Origin: DASQPR01 sp963797605
Lineage (GTDB): Bacteria; Actinomycetota; Actinomycetes; Mycobacteriales; Micromonosporaceae
Length of the DNA stretch: 64,000 bases
Reading direction: 5' to 3'
Assembly (NCBI GenBank): GCA_963797605.1
Contig: CAWCPX010000017.1
Location: forward strand, 434,001-498,000
The notes under the pieces are model-generated. The model saw only the letters and a program-made list of their open reading frames with translations, was not told the origin of the DNA and did not search any database. This document shows, piece after piece, positions 8,481-18,733 of the stretch. A program made the position numbers and the translations under genes. How positions within the stretch are numbered: position 1 is the stretch's first letter; each line of letters starts with the position of its first letter.

Positions 8481-9294
8481 TCACCGCGGTTTCGCGAGCC
8501 TCCGCCACTCGGCCGCGGCCGGCCCGGCCCAGGCCGCGTGGCGGGTATGGAACAGGTGAACCGCTTCCCGGCCGATCCAGTCCGGGGGCAGCAGGTCGCA
8601 CGGCAACTGCGGGTCCCCGAACGGCATCCGCCGCCAGTCGTGCACCAGTTGGATCTGGGCGGCCAGGAAATCGGCGGGCGAACCGGATCGGTCGCGGTGA
8701 CGGCGTCGATGAAGGCGCGGTATCGCGCGGCGACCTCGTCGAGGTCCCAGGCCTTCGCGACCAGCTCGGTAGGCGACCCGATGCCCGCGAACGGGCCGAC
8801 GAACGAGAACACGCCCCTCGACCAGCCCGAGATCGGCGAGGATCTGCTTCGCCTCGGCTTCGCGGCCGGGGTTCGCCGAGACCCACACGCCCGGCGCGGG
8901 GCTGCCGAACCCGGCCCAGGCCAGACCGCGTGCGGACCAGGTGGCGGGCTTGCCGTTGCGGTTCGGGCACGCTGACGGTCAGCACGAGCCAGCGGCCCGT
9001 CCCACGACGTCGCCTGCGCCCCGAACGAGTAGATCCGCGGCGCGCCCTCGGTCAGCAGCCGGTGCCCGGAGGCCGTCAGCGCCCAGCGGCGTACGGCGGC
9101 CGTCGCGCTCGGCGACGATCCAGCCGTCGGCTGCGGTCCGGGCCAGCGCCTGCCGGGACGCTCTCCTCGACGCCGAGGGCCGCGAAGCAAGTCGACCAGC
9201 GTCGCCGTCCACACCGGACGCCGGTGGGCAGCACGAACTCGCCGAGCACGGTCAGCAGCAGCGAGCGGCCGAGCCGGACGTGGCCTCGGACAGC

Positions 9295-9302
<8 letters not shown>
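8481..9302 (-). CDS. PaaX-family transcriptional regulator (frameshifted)
   Basis: A GntR-like winged-helix repressor of the PaaX family, which in characterised cases senses aryl-CoA thioesters. Collating three frames gives the family in order: LLLTVLGEFVLPTG, then RPVWTATLVD, ARTAADGWIV, RRWALTASG, IYSFGAQATSW, WVSANPGREAEAK, FVGPFAGIGS, ELVAKAWDLDEVAARYRAF, LVHDWRRMPFGDPQLP and LLPPDWIGREA. The shifts lie near 9210, 9110, 8985, 8880 and 8660. The total of 822 bases is divisible by three, about 273 aa, as expected for the family. The start is uncertain; a TTG at 9302 overlapping the boxB stop fits best. As the third gene of the box transcript it is probably the pathway repressor (inferred). 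Confidence 0.75.
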
Positions 9303-10719
<1,417 letters not shown>

Positions 10720-10723
10720 ATCG

Positions 10724-12460
10724 CTACACCCTGCGCCTATCGAAAACGGGCCGCTGACCCGTGCCGTAACGCCGGAGCGCGCCGTCGTCGCCGGACGCGT
10801 TGGGGCGCATGAAAATCCAGTTTTGCCAGGCCGTCAACCGCCCGAAGATCTTCGTCTCCATCGTCTCCGGGCCGACGAAGCGGTAGTTGGCCTCCAGACC
10901 GGTGAGAGCATCGGGGCTGAAACTCGCGCGCTCCTCGATCGCGACCCGCACCTCGTCGGCCCAGTCGATGTCGTCGGGCGTGATCGTGACGAGGCCGAGG
11001 GCGGCGGCCGTAGCGGCGGACAATGTCTGACCGACATGCGACCGCGCATGCGCGAGGGCGGCCGCATCGTGAAAGAACCTCGTCTCGAGCCGGGACAACC
11101 CGTTGCCCATCGGCAGTCGCCCAAGGTTGAACTCACCGATCGTCAGGCCGGCCGGAGCCGCGTCTTCATGATCGAGACTGACGCCTTCGAGGTGGTAGGA
11201 CCGGTCGGCGGCGAAGACCAGCTCGGCGAGCGTGCCGGCGAAGCAACTGCCGGGCTCGATGAGCGTGATGATGCTGCGGCTGGAGACGTCGAGCCGTTTG
11301 AGGGTGCGCTTGAGGTGATGGATGACCTCGTTGACCAACCAGTGATCTGAGTTGGCGGCGAGGAACGCGTCGTGGGCGAGAACGCTTTCGGCATCGCCGC
11401 GCGATGCGAAGACCCACGTGCCGATGTCGGTCTCGTTGGTGCGGAGATGCAGCATCGCGTCGTCGAGCTGACGGGCCATCGCGAGGGGCCACCAGTGGGC
11501 GTCGATCGCGTCGGGATGCTCCGGCGGTGTCTTGGACGCGTCGCTTGGTCTGGCGGAGACACGGCTCGGTTGACCGGCGCCTATGGCCCGCGGTTGCCCG
11601 TCTGGAGGGGCGAGCACTGTTATTTCCGCTGCCCGTACCTCGCGAAGGATCTTGACTTTGATGTGTTCGTAGTTGATCTGATCTTCGGAGACCTCACGGA
11701 TCAGCGGGGTGAGCGTGATGCCGGTGGCGCCCCGGGGTCGCTTCGACCGCGCCGCGACCGCGCTCGCCCGGGCGGCAACCGTCTCGGCGAACCGCACGCG
11801 GGGGACGGCCTCGTCGACGAGCCGCCAGTCGACCGCGGTCTTGCCGCCGACGCCCTCGGCGCGGGTCGCGAACACGTCAGCGAGGTCACGGCGCACCCGG
11901 CGCTTGTCAACCAGTCGCGTGAGGCCGCCGGTCGCGGGCAGCACGCCGAGCAGCGGCAGCTCGGGAAAGGCGACGGCGGCGGATCGATCATCGACGAGCA
12001 GGATCTGATCGCACGCGAGCGCCAATTCATAACCGCCGCCGGACGCGGTGCCACCGACGGCCGCGATGTAGGTCTGGCCCGAGTGCTCGGTCGCGTCTTC
12101 CATCGCGTTACGCGTCTCGTTGGTGAACTTGCAGAAGTTGACCTTCCACGCGTGATCGGCACCGGCCAGCATGCGGATGTTGGCACCGGCGCAGAACACC
12201 TTCTCTTTATCGCTCGCGATCACGACGGCGCCGACCTCGGGGTGCTCGAAGCGGAGCCGCTGCACGATGTCGGCCAGCTCGATGTCGACGCCGAGATCAT
12301 AGGAATTGAGCTTCAACTCATAACCCGGGCGAATGCCGCCGTCTTCGGCCACGCTCATCGTCACGGTGGCGACGGCGCGGTCGATCTCGACCCGCCAGTG
12401 GCGATAACTCCCGGGATCGACCTGGAACGAGACGGGCACGGTGTCCTCGACGACATCCAT
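10724..12460 (-). CDS. boxC: Benzoyl-CoA-dihydrodiol lyase BoxC
   Basis: Hydrolytic ring-opening lyase acting on 2,3-epoxybenzoyl-CoA in the cytosol, yielding 3,4-dehydroadipyl-CoA semialdehyde and formate. It has 578 aa from the ATG at 12460 (MDVVEDTVPV) with an AGAGG Shine-Dalgarno. A crotonase/enoyl-CoA-hydratase fold is visible with FCAGANIRML, the oxyanion-hole region GGTASGGGYELALACDQI and PELPLLGVLPATGGL. A second divergent crotonase-like half follows about residue 300. There are no frameshifts. First gene of the box operon; boxB and the paaX-like gene follow. The semialdehyde dehydrogenase (BoxD) and benzoate-CoA ligase are not adjacent. Confidence 0.93.
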   Translation of the reverse strand: MDVVEDTVPVSFQVDPGSYRHWRVEIDRAVATVTMSVAEDGGIRPGYELKLNSYDLGVDIELADIVQRLRFEHPEVGAVVIASDKEKVFCAGANIRMLAGADHAWKVNFCKFTNETRNAMEDATEHSGQTYIAAVGGTASGGGYELALACDQILLVDDRSAAVAFPELPLLGVLPATGGLTRLVDKRRVRRDLADVFATRAEGVGGKTAVDWRLVDEAVPRVRFAETVAARASAVAARSKRPRGATGITLTPLIREVSEDQINYEHIKVKILREVRAAEITVLAPPDGQPRAIGAGQPSRVSARPSDASKTPPEHPDAIDAHWWPLAMARQLDDAMLHLRTNETDIGTWVFASRGDAESVLAHDAFLAANSDHWLVNEVIHHLKRTLKRLDVSSRSIITLIEPGSCFAGTLAELVFAADRSYHLEGVSLDHEDAAPAGLTIGEFNLGRLPMGNGLSRLETRFFHDAAALAHARSHVGQTLSAATAAALGLVTITPDDIDWADEVRVAIEERASFSPDALTGLEANYRFVGPETMETKIFGRLTAWQNWIFMRPNASGDDGALRRYGTGQRPVFDRRRV

Positions 12461-12468
12461 ACCTCTAT

Positions 12469-12509
12469 GTTCTACAACTCCACTGCCGCCCGTCAAGGTT
12501 TTGTCGAAC
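12469..12509 (-). promoter_or_regulatory. Candidate box-operon promoter and operator
   Basis: On the minus strand TTGACG (12491-12496) is followed 16 bases later by TAGAAC, a passable -35/-10 pair ahead of boxC. Flanking it are inverted 9-mers: TTGTCGAAC at 12501-12509 and GTTCTACAA at 12469-12477 (one mismatch), 32 bases centre to centre, about three helical turns. This geometry suits binding by a dimeric repressor such as the PaaX-like protein encoded in the operon. Sequence is seen; function is inferred. Confidence 0.4.
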
Positions 12510-12533
12510 GTTGGCCGTGCGGCGGCCGAGGTT

Positions 12534-12581
12534 GACCTTGGCGAGTTTGTGTAGCCGGAGCAGCAGCTTCTCGCCAAGGTC
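12534..12581 (-). terminator. Hairpin downstream of the thioesterase gene
   Basis: GACCTTGGCGAG at 12534-12545 pairs perfectly with CTCGCCAAGGTC at 12570-12581, giving a 12-bp stem with a 24-nt loop. It lies just past the thioesterase stop and upstream of boxC, so it likely separates the two minus-strand transcripts. Confidence 0.55.
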
Positions 12582-12597
12582 ACGCGGTGCCGAAAGA

Positions 12598-13127
12598 TCA
12601 CACGGCGGGCGTCGGGAAGATCAGGCACGTCGACGTCGCGTGTGCGACCATGCGGCCGGCTTCGTCATAGAGCCGCGCCTCAGCCAGCGCGGTCTGCCGG
12701 CCGCGCGACACCACAACGCCCTCGCACCGCAGTTTGCCGGAGCCCACCGTGACAGCTTTGAGAAACCGGACGTTCAGGTCGAGGGACGTGTAACCCATGC
12801 CGGCCGGCAGCGTCGTGTGCACCGAGCAGCCGGCCGCGGTGTCGAGGAGCGCGGAGATGACACCGCCGTGCATCGAGCCGATCGGGTTGTAGTGGAACTC
12901 CTGCGCCCGCATCTCGACCGTGACCTGGCCTTCGGCCACGACGATGACGTTTTCGACGTCGAGCGTCGCGAGGATCGGCGGCAGCGGACGGCACCTGAGT
13001 TGAGCGCCTCGAAGACCTCGACGCCGGAGAGGCCGACGACCTGACCGGCGGACGCGGCCGGGTCGGACCACGCGTAGGTGCGGGTGCGCTCGACGCCGTC
13101 GGCAGCGGAAACGTCAATGTCGGTCAT
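12598..13127 (-). CDS. PaaI-family hotdog thioesterase (one frameshift)
   Basis: Acyl-CoA thioesterase of the hotdog fold, hydrolysing CoA thioesters of aromatic or short acyl groups. The main frame shows FHYNPIGSMHGGVISALLDTA, where the HGG-centred motif carries the active site, then TTLPAGMGYTSLDLNVRFL and a conserved C-terminal GRMVAHATSTCLIF. The N-terminal 45 residues (MTDIDVSAADGVERT, GLSGVEVFEALNSG) are in another frame, and the shift falls near 12985-13000. The span is 530 bases, not divisible by three. Proximity to boxBC suggests it clears stalled aromatic acyl-CoAs, as PaaI does in phenylacetate catabolism. It is on a separate transcript. Confidence 0.8.
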
Positions 13128-13162
13128 GCGGCCAGCCTGTCAAACGGCAGCTGAGTCTGTCA

Positions 13163-13242
13163 ACGAGACCCAGCCAATGTCACACCGGCATCACCGCGGC
13201 AGGCCGACGAGACCAGCCGACGTCACCCCGGCATCAGCGCAG
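13163..13242. repeat. Two tandem 44-bp repeats spanning the peroxiredoxin stop codon
   Basis: ACGAGACC starts two similar units at 13163 and 13207. The shared core is CAGCCRAYGTCAC, CCGGCATCA, CGCGG/GCGCAG. The second copy overlaps the last codons and stop of the peroxiredoxin gene (minus strand, stop at 13234). The first is a degenerate copy beyond the stop. It resembles the arrays at 17996, 43466, 50480 and 54003. Confidence 0.6.
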
Positions 13243-13710
13243 CGCCGCGACGTGCTTCGCGATCGTGGCCGCGTCGGGATAGGTCATGCCGAAGCCGACG
13301 AACTTCCACCGGACGATGCCGTCACCGTCGACCACGAAGATCGACCGGCGGACGCCGACGCCCAGCATCGAGACGCCGTATTCGCTGATGACCGTCTTGC
13401 CGACGTCGGCGAGCAGCGGGAACGCGAACGAGTACTTACGGGCAAATCCCTCGTGACTCGCGATGTCCTGCGGGCTGATGCCCCACACGGTCGCGTCGAT
13501 GGCCCGGAATTCCTCCAGGTCGGACGTGTAGGAGCACAGCTGCTTCGTGCAGACGCTGGTGTTGTCGCCAGGGTAGAACGCAAGCACGATCGTGCGGGCG
13601 CGATAGTCCGAGAGGGTGAGGTCTTGGTAGACCGGAGCACCGTCCACAATGGTCACGGCGGGCAGCGTGAACTCGGGTGCGGCCGTGCCGATGTCTGGGG
13701 TTTTCGCCAT
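13234..13710 (-). CDS. Peroxiredoxin, Bcp/AhpC-TSA family
   Basis: A thiol peroxidase of 158 aa reducing hydrogen peroxide or organic hydroperoxides in the cytosol. The peroxidatic Cys sits in FYPGDNTSVCTKQLC, followed five residues later by a second Cys, the C-x4-C pattern of atypical 2-Cys Bcp-type enzymes. Other conserved parts are APEFTLPAV, FPLLADVGKTV and GVGVRRSIFVVDGDG. Length is normal. Start ATG at 13710. Reductant (thioredoxin or mycoredoxin) cannot be told from sequence. It stands alone between the thioesterase and the metal transporter genes. Confidence 0.88.
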   Translation of the reverse strand: MAKTPDIGTAAPEFTLPAVTIVDGAPVYQDLTLSDYRARTIVLAFYPGDNTSVCTKQLCSYTSDLEEFRAIDATVWGISPQDIASHEGFARKYSFAFPLLADVGKTVISEYGVSMLGVGVRRSIFVVDGDGIVRWKFVGFGMTYPDAATIAKHVAALR

Positions 13711-13747
13711 GCTTACGACGCTACCCGCCCGTGGAGCAGCGAAAAAG

Positions 13748-14585
13748 TCAGGACACCCGCCGGAGAGCCAACGGAACGCCCCTCACATACGCGATCCCCG
13801 CACTGACGATCAACGCGAGCGTCGCTACGGAGATGATCGCGAACGTCGGCGGCACCTGTGGCACGGCGAAGCTGATGATCAACCCCAGCCACATGCTGGT
13901 GACCGCGATGCCGGCGGAGAGCGCGAGCCCGCGCAGCGGCCGGTCGGTCAGGCGCATCGCGGCTCCGGCGGGCGCCGCCAGCAGGCCGAGGATCAGCAGC
14001 GCGCCGACGACCTGGGTGGCTTCGGCGGTGGCCAGACCGACGAGCGCGAGGAACCCGAAGCCGAGCAGCCGCACCGGCACCCCCCGCGCGGCCGCGACCG
14101 CCTCGTCGACGCTCGCGAACAGCAGCGGGCGCGCGATCAGCACCACGACAAGGCAGATGACGGCGGCGATGATGGCGGTCGTGATCGCGCGGCTCAGGCT
14201 GAGCCCGAAAATCGAGCCGAACAGCACGGAGACGCTGCCGGCGCCGTTCGCCCCGCTGCCCGATGAGGGTGTAGAGCGTCAGGCAGAGCACGCCGAGCCC
14301 GAGGATCCACGCGAACACGCCGCCGATGACGACGTCGTCCGGCCGGCCGCGGCGCCCGAGCGTGCCCATGCCCACGGCGACGCCGACGTCACGACGAACA
14401 GGCCGAGCCGCAGGTCCACACCGATCGCGAGGGCGGCGAGCGCGCCCGTGAACGCGACGTGACTCAGCGCGTCGGCGGTGAACACCGGCGCGCGCAGCAC
14501 CAGGAAGTAGCCCGACGAGACCCGCCGCGAGCGCGACTGCCGTGCCGGCCAGCAACGCGTGCTGCATGAAGGGCTGGCTAAACAC
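13748..14585 (-). CDS. Metal ABC transporter permease 2, ABC-3 family (frameshifted)
   Basis: Polytopic membrane subunit of a TroCD/ZnuB-type importer. The pieces collate to FSQPFMQHALLAGTAVALA, VGYFLVLRAPVFTADALSHV, GTLGRRGRPDDVVIGGVFAW, LFGSIFGLSLSRAITTAIIA, ARGVPVRLLGFGFLALVGL and ATEATQVVGALL-like LILGLLAAPAGAAM. Shifts lie near 14525, 14390 and 14250. The GTG at 14585 overlaps the stop of the first permease by 8 bases. It is the last gene of the operon. A second permease gene is usual in TroABCD/MntABCD-type operons, so manganese as well as zinc must be considered as substrate. Confidence 0.82.
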
Positions 14586-15408
14586 CGAGCGAGCCTCCGC
14601 GGTCTCCGGCCGCGACCGCACGTACGAGGAGGCGCAGGTAAGCGCGAATAGAGGTCAGCCAGAAACCCGACCGGGTACGGCGGAAAAGAACGTGGCACCG
14701 AGCGCGAGCCACACCGTGACCAGCGCGAGCACGACCGACGGCGACGAGGGCGCGAGCGGGGCGCGGCGGTCAGCAGTTGTGCCGTCGCCGGGCGGCAGCG
14801 CGAGCAGCGCGAACACCAGCAGCGAGCCGGTGATCTGGCTGACCTCGGCCACCGTGACGCCGAGCAGCACCAGGTAGACGACATCGAGCGCGCGTACGGG
14901 CACGCCGCGGCTGCGGGCGAGCGTCGGAGTCGACGGAGGCGAACAGCAGCGGCCGACCGATCGCCAGGAGCGCGCGCGAGCACCACGACAGCCGTGATCG
15001 ACAGCGCCACGACCTGGTCGGCGGTGATGCCGAGCACGCTGCCGAACAGCAGCGCGGTGGTGCCGTTGAGGAAGCCCTTGTAGAGCGCGACGAACAGCAG
15101 GCCGGAGGCGAGCGCGAACGCGTTCACGGTGCCGACGACCGCGCCGTCGGACTCGACGCCGCGCCCGGCGCGCGCGATCGGGCGGCCGCGATGACGAGCG
15201 CCGCGATCAGGCAGAACGCGAAGTAGCCGTAGCCGACGCCGACGCCGATGTAGACCGCGGCGGCGGCGCCCGGGAAACCGACGAGCGACAGCGTGTGGCC
15301 GGCGAAGCTCTGCCGGCGCACGACCATGAACCAGCCGACGACGGCGGCGAGCACGGCGACGATGGTGCCGGCGCGGAAGGCGTTGAGCATCGACGGGACC
15401 GACCACAT
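14578..15408 (-). CDS. Metal ABC transporter permease 1, ABC-3 family (frameshifted)
   Basis: Membrane subunit of the same importer. Segments in order: MWSVPSMLNAFRAGTIVAVL, RRQSFAGHTLSLVGFPGAAA, AFALASGLLFVALYKGF, LFGSVLGITADQVV, GVPVRALDVVYLVLLGV and ITGSLLVFALLALPP. The tail reads GFWLTSIRAYLRLLVRAVAA before the stop at 14578. Frameshifts are near 15165, 14985, 14925, 14780 and 14675. The ATG at 15408 is a conservative start; the open frame continues upstream (FSWNLIDDVRV), so the true start may be 20-50 codons earlier. Confidence 0.8.
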
Positions 15409-15561
15409 GACTCGGACGTCGTCGATCAGGTTCCAGCTGAAGCGGCCACTCTGGGCGCACTGGCGGTCGTGCCTCTCTTTCGTCGGCGTGCCGGTGCCGG
15501 TCGGCGTGCATGGCCGGCGCCTCCGGCGAGCCGACGACGACCAGCCGCCCGTCGGACGTCG

Positions 15562-16356
15562 TCAGCACCTCGACCGGCGTCTGCCGTAGAGGTCGGTCAG
15601 GCATTCCGACGTGATCACCTGCGCCGGGGTGCCCGCGACGGCGCCCCCGGCGGCCAGGTAGATGACCCGGTCGAGGTAGCGCAGGATCGGGTTCACGTCG
15701 TGCGCGACCATCATCACCGCGACGCTCTCGGCGCGACAGATGCGGGCGATCAGCGCCGCGACCGCGGCCTGATTGGGCAGGTCGAGGCTGTCGAGCGGTT
15801 CGTCGAGCAGCAGCAGCTTCGGGCGCTGCGCGAGCGCCGCCGCGATCAGGAGCCGCTGCTGCTCGCCGCCGGAGAGCAGGCCGATCGGGCGCCGGGCATA
15901 ACGCGTGGCGCCGACCAGCTCGACGAGTTCGTCGACCCGACGGGCGGCGGCGCGGGAGGCACGCCCCGGCAGCGGGATGCCCCACCGATCGCCGTCGATG
16001 CCCAGCCGCACCACGTCGACGCCCCGGATCCGCACGCTGGCGTCGAAGGTGCGCCGCTGCGGCAGGTAGCCGATGTCGCGGCTGACGGCCCGCCGGCCGC
16101 CCGGCAGCGCACCGGGTCGGTGCTGCCGGGCGCCGAGCACCTCGATGTGACCGGACGTCAGCGGCGTGAGCCCGAGGATCGCCTTGAGCAGCGTGGACTT
16201 CCCGACGCCGTTGGGCCCGAGCACGGCCACGAACTCACCGGCGGCGACGGTGGCGGTCAGGTTGGACCAGATGGTGCGGCCGCCGAGCGTGACCGTGGCG
16301 TCGACCACGCTGACGACCGTCTCACCGGTCGTGGCCGGGGCTTGCGATGACGTCAC
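15562..16356 (-). CDS. Metal ABC transporter ATP-binding protein
   Basis: ATPase subunit of the divalent-metal importer. Visible are Walker A GPNGVGKST, the Q-loop YLPQRR, the signature LSGGEQQR, Walker B KLLLLDEP and the switch His in MMVAHDVN. Start GTG at 16356, 6 bases after the binding-protein stop. The frame stops at 15562 after DLYGRRRSRC, but a one-base shift continues naturally into TPVEVLTTSDGRLVVVGSPE, so the true C-terminus probably reaches about 15440-15510 and meets the permease start. The 264-aa version given here is therefore likely short by 15-30 residues with an altered end. Confidence 0.87.
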   Translation of the reverse strand: MTSSQAPATTGETVVSVVDATVTLGGRTIWSNLTATVAAGEFVAVLGPNGVGKSTLLKAILGLTPLTSGHIEVLGARQHRPGALPGGRRAVSRDIGYLPQRRTFDASVRIRGVDVVRLGIDGDRWGIPLPGRASRAAARRVDELVELVGATRYARRPIGLLSGGEQQRLLIAAALAQRPKLLLLDEPLDSLDLPNQAAVAALIARICRAESVAVMMVAHDVNPILRYLDRVIYLAAGGAVAGTPAQVITSECLTDLYGRRRSRC

Positions 16357-16362
16357 GGAACC

Positions 16363-17305
16363 TCAACTCGTCGCGGTCTTGAGCACCGCGATCAGCGCGG
16401 TCAGCTGGGCATCCTGCCAGGCCTGGAAGGAGGCCCCGGCCGGCGCCAGCGTCTCGGTGATCGTGGTGACCGGAATCCCGGCCGCTTTCGCCGCGTTGAC
16501 CTGCGCCTGCACGTCCGGAGTCGCGTTCTGGCGAGTTGTAGACGTACACCTTGATGAGCTTGTCCTTGATCTGGTTGTCGATCGTGACCTTGTCGGCCGC
16601 CGTCGGTTCGCCGCCCTCGCTGATCGCGTCGAGGAACGACTCCGGCGTGAGCAGTTTCAACCCGGTCGCGGCGGCGAGCGGCGCGAAGATCGACTCGGAG
16701 GCGCCGACGGGCGTACCCGCGAAATCGGTCTTGACTTCGTTGATCAGATCAAAATACTGCTTCAGATTGGTACGGATGACCGTGTCGTGCTGGGCATCGA
16801 AATACGCGGCATCGGTGGGGTCGATCCGCTTGTAGTCGGCGGTGATCGCATCGATGACGGTGCGGACATTGTCCGGGTCGTACCACCGGTGCGGGTTGCC
16901 GCCGGGGGCGACGCCGACGAGGTCACCGACGTTGAGCACGGTGCGCGAGTCGGACGGGTTCGCCGCGACGAGCTTCGAAGCCCAGCCGTCGTAACCGACC
17001 CCGTTGATGATCGCCAGTTGGGTCCGGTGGACCGCGACGGCGTCGGCCGAGGTCGGTTCGTAGTCGTGCGGGTCGGCGTCGGGGCTGGTGATGATCGCGT
17101 GGACCGAGGCGTGCGTGCCACCGAGTTGGCCGGCCAGGTTGCCCCAGAAGTTCTCAGCGGCCACGACGTGGACGACGCCACTGTCGGACGCGGTCTTCGG
17201 GCCGGGGGCGGTGGTCGCGCAGGCGGAAGCCGAGGCGAGTGCGAGCGTGAGAAGGGCCGCAGCTGCGGCGATGCGATGTTTGCGGTGAGGTTTCGGTTCG
17301 TGCAT
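16363..17305 (-). CDS. Metal ABC transporter substrate-binding lipoprotein, ZnuA/TroA type (frameshifted near 3' end)
   Basis: Extracytoplasmic receptor of the cluster 9 family. It starts MHEPKPHRKHR with a hydrophobic signal and lipobox-like ASACATT. Metal-ligand candidates follow: the conserved SPDADPHDYEPTSADAVAV, PHRWYDPDN (second His) and a Glu in GASESIF. It has no long His-rich loop. After KVYVYNSP near 16530 the frame shifts; the other frame gives the expected TTITETLAPAGASFQAWQDA and ends TATS at 16363. First gene of the operon, directly behind a Zur-like box, arguing for zinc or manganese starvation control. Confidence 0.85.
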
Positions 17306-17316
17306 ATCCACACGCT

Positions 17317-17335
17317 AACGAAAATCGTTTCCGTT
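17317..17335 (-). promoter_or_regulatory. Zur-like operator upstream of the metal importer
   Basis: AACGAAAATCGTTTCCGTT contains GAAAATCGTTTCC, close to the actinobacterial Zur-box core GAAAATnnTTTTC with one mismatch. It ends 12 bases before the binding-protein start and is also upstream of the divergent ACT-domain gene. The site is seen; assignment to Zur rather than another Fur-family regulator is inference. Confidence 0.6.
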
Positions 17336-17440
17336 TACTAATGCGGAATCCGCCATATGTCCCGCCCGGGACGACGGCCAGTAACAAGATCGTCACACTC
17401 CGGTCGCGGCCGGGCAACACGCCTCGAGCACGCTGTGCTT

Positions 17441-18022
17441 ATGGTCAGCGGGAAGCGTGTCTCCGACTCCGTGCGCTCCACCGCGATCGGCCGCGACATG
17501 GTGGAGCTCGGCGCGCTGATTCTCGCCACCGCGATCGCGGATTTCTTCGTGACGGCGCTCGACCACGGGGCGCATCGAGTCGTGTTGCTGGCGGGCATCG
17601 GCGGGGTGCTGGTCGTCGCGGGGGTCACGGTGCGGCATTGGCGGACCGTGCGCCGACAGGTGCTCTCGACCCGGGCCCGGCCGCTCCCGCAGTCGGTCGC
17701 CGACCAGCGGGAAAACGGAGGGGTGCGGTGGCGGATCCGCACCACCGTGGCCGACACGCCCGGCCGACTCGCGGCGCTGTGTGCCGGGCTGGCGGCGCTC
17801 GACGTGAACATCCTGGCGGTTCACATGCAGACGGTGCGGCCACTTCCGGACGCGGTCGTCGACGAATTCCTCGTGATCGCGTCGAGCGACGTCAGCGCGG
17901 CCCAGATCGCCGCGGCGATGACCAGCAACGGCGGCATCGGTACCGAGGTCTGGCCGGTCGACGGCGACGCCTTCGACGACGCCGAGACCCCGTCGTGGAT
18001 CCGCGAACCGGCCAGCGCTTAA
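17441..18022 (+). CDS. ACT-domain protein with N-terminal membrane segments
   Basis: 193 aa from the ATG at 17441 (MVSGKRVSDSV); a longer in-frame start at 17357 adds a basic unstructured stretch. Two hydrophobic segments (MVELGALILATAIADFFV and VVLLAGIGGVLVVAGVTV) form a likely membrane hairpin. A C-terminal ACT domain follows (VADTPGRLAALCAGLAALDV, NILAVHMQTV), a regulatory fold that binds small molecules such as amino acids. The arrangement suggests a membrane-associated sensor, but I know no function. The last codons (SWIREPASA, stop) are tandemly copied beyond the stop. It is divergent from the metal importer. Confidence 0.75.
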   Translation: MVSGKRVSDSVRSTAIGRDMVELGALILATAIADFFVTALDHGAHRVVLLAGIGGVLVVAGVTVRHWRTVRRQVLSTRARPLPQSVADQRENGGVRWRIRTTVADTPGRLAALCAGLAALDVNILAVHMQTVRPLPDAVVDEFLVIASSDVSAAQIAAAMTSNGGIGTEVWPVDGDAFDDAETPSWIREPASA

Positions 18023-18156
18023 CAGCCATGGGTCCGGGAGTCGGCTAGCGCGTAGCCGCCGTGGATCTGGGAGGCGGCCAGCGATTGGCGGCCGTGGGTC
18101 GGGAGCCGGCTAGTGCGTAGCCGCCGTGGGATGCAGGAGCGGTTGGTAGCCGGCGG
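17996..18156. repeat. 33-bp tandem array copying the 3' end of the ACT-domain gene
   Basis: Units begin TGGRTC at 17996, 18029, 18062, 18095 (32 bp) and, degenerate, 18127. The first unit is the last nine codons of the ACT gene including its stop (WIREPASA, stop, QP). The next units translate in the same phase as WVRESASA, stop, PP, then WIWEAASDWRP. The fourth and fifth overlap the 3' end of the convergent minus-strand gene. They were clearly generated by duplication of a gene terminus. Confidence 0.75.
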
Positions 18157-18733
18157 CGAGCACGGCCACGGTCGACGGCGGCGTGAGCACCTCGACATCG
18201 GCCGCCTCCAGCGGAATCGGCGCGCCATAGCCGTCGGAGGACCACGGAAGGACATTGCCGGCCAGTTTCAGCCCGATGTCGCCGCCGACCCGGACCATGA
18301 CGCCGCCGGGCAACTCCGGTGCGGGCGCCGTGTGCGTGATCTGGCTCCGCGTCTCGCGCCGGACCCGCTCGGCGTGCAGCGTGCTGTCGATCTCGGCCGC
18401 CCATGGTCGCCGCGACAGACCCTGAGCCACCCGCCACGCCTCGGCGAACGCCAGGAAGTCGGCCCGGCGACAGTAGGCACACGGTCGGTGGCCGGCCGCG
18501 AGCGCGGTGGCTTCGTCGAGGAAGAAGAGCGCGGTCCAGCGACCGGGCGGCATCGGGTCGCGCTGGCGGCCCTTCCAGTCGAGTACGCAGCAGATCCAGG
18601 CCTTCGACCGCCACCGGCTGACTCCCAGATCGCGATCATCACCGTGCAGGCAGCCGCGGTTGCCCATCAAGAGACCCCGCCCGGGATCGCGGACGATCTC
18701 GGCGGTCGGCAGCACCCGATTCCGCAACGGCAT
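18110..18733 (-). CDS. Conserved protein of unknown function with a Cys pair
   Basis: A 207-aa soluble protein I recognise only as a conserved actinobacterial hypothetical. Notable are a Cys-x2-Cys knuckle with basic flank (HRPCAYCRRADFL), a His/Cys-containing N-terminal GNRGCLHGDDRDL, and conserved RRPWAAEIDSTLHAER and LPGGVMVRVGGDIGLKLAG. The Cys and His residues could bind zinc. There is no signal peptide. The start ATG at 18733 is followed within 25 residues by alternatives. It converges on the ACT gene across the 33-bp repeat array, and its last 8 codons fall inside that array. Confidence 0.65.
   Translation of the reverse strand: MPLRNRVLPTAEIVRDPGRGLLMGNRGCLHGDDRDLGVSRWRSKAWICCVLDWKGRQRDPMPPGRWTALFFLDEATALAAGHRPCAYCRRADFLAFAEAWRVAQGLSRRPWAAEIDSTLHAERVRRETRSQITHTAPAPELPGGVMVRVGGDIGLKLAGNVLPWSSDGYGAPIPLEAADVEVLTPPSTVAVLAAGYQPLLHPTAATH

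Noticed and set aside
13713..15985. Very long minus-strand frame through the metal-transporter permeases
   Set aside because: It is a patchwork of Arg/Ala-rich out-of-frame translation; only short pieces match permeases. Real genes are the collated permeases and ATPase.
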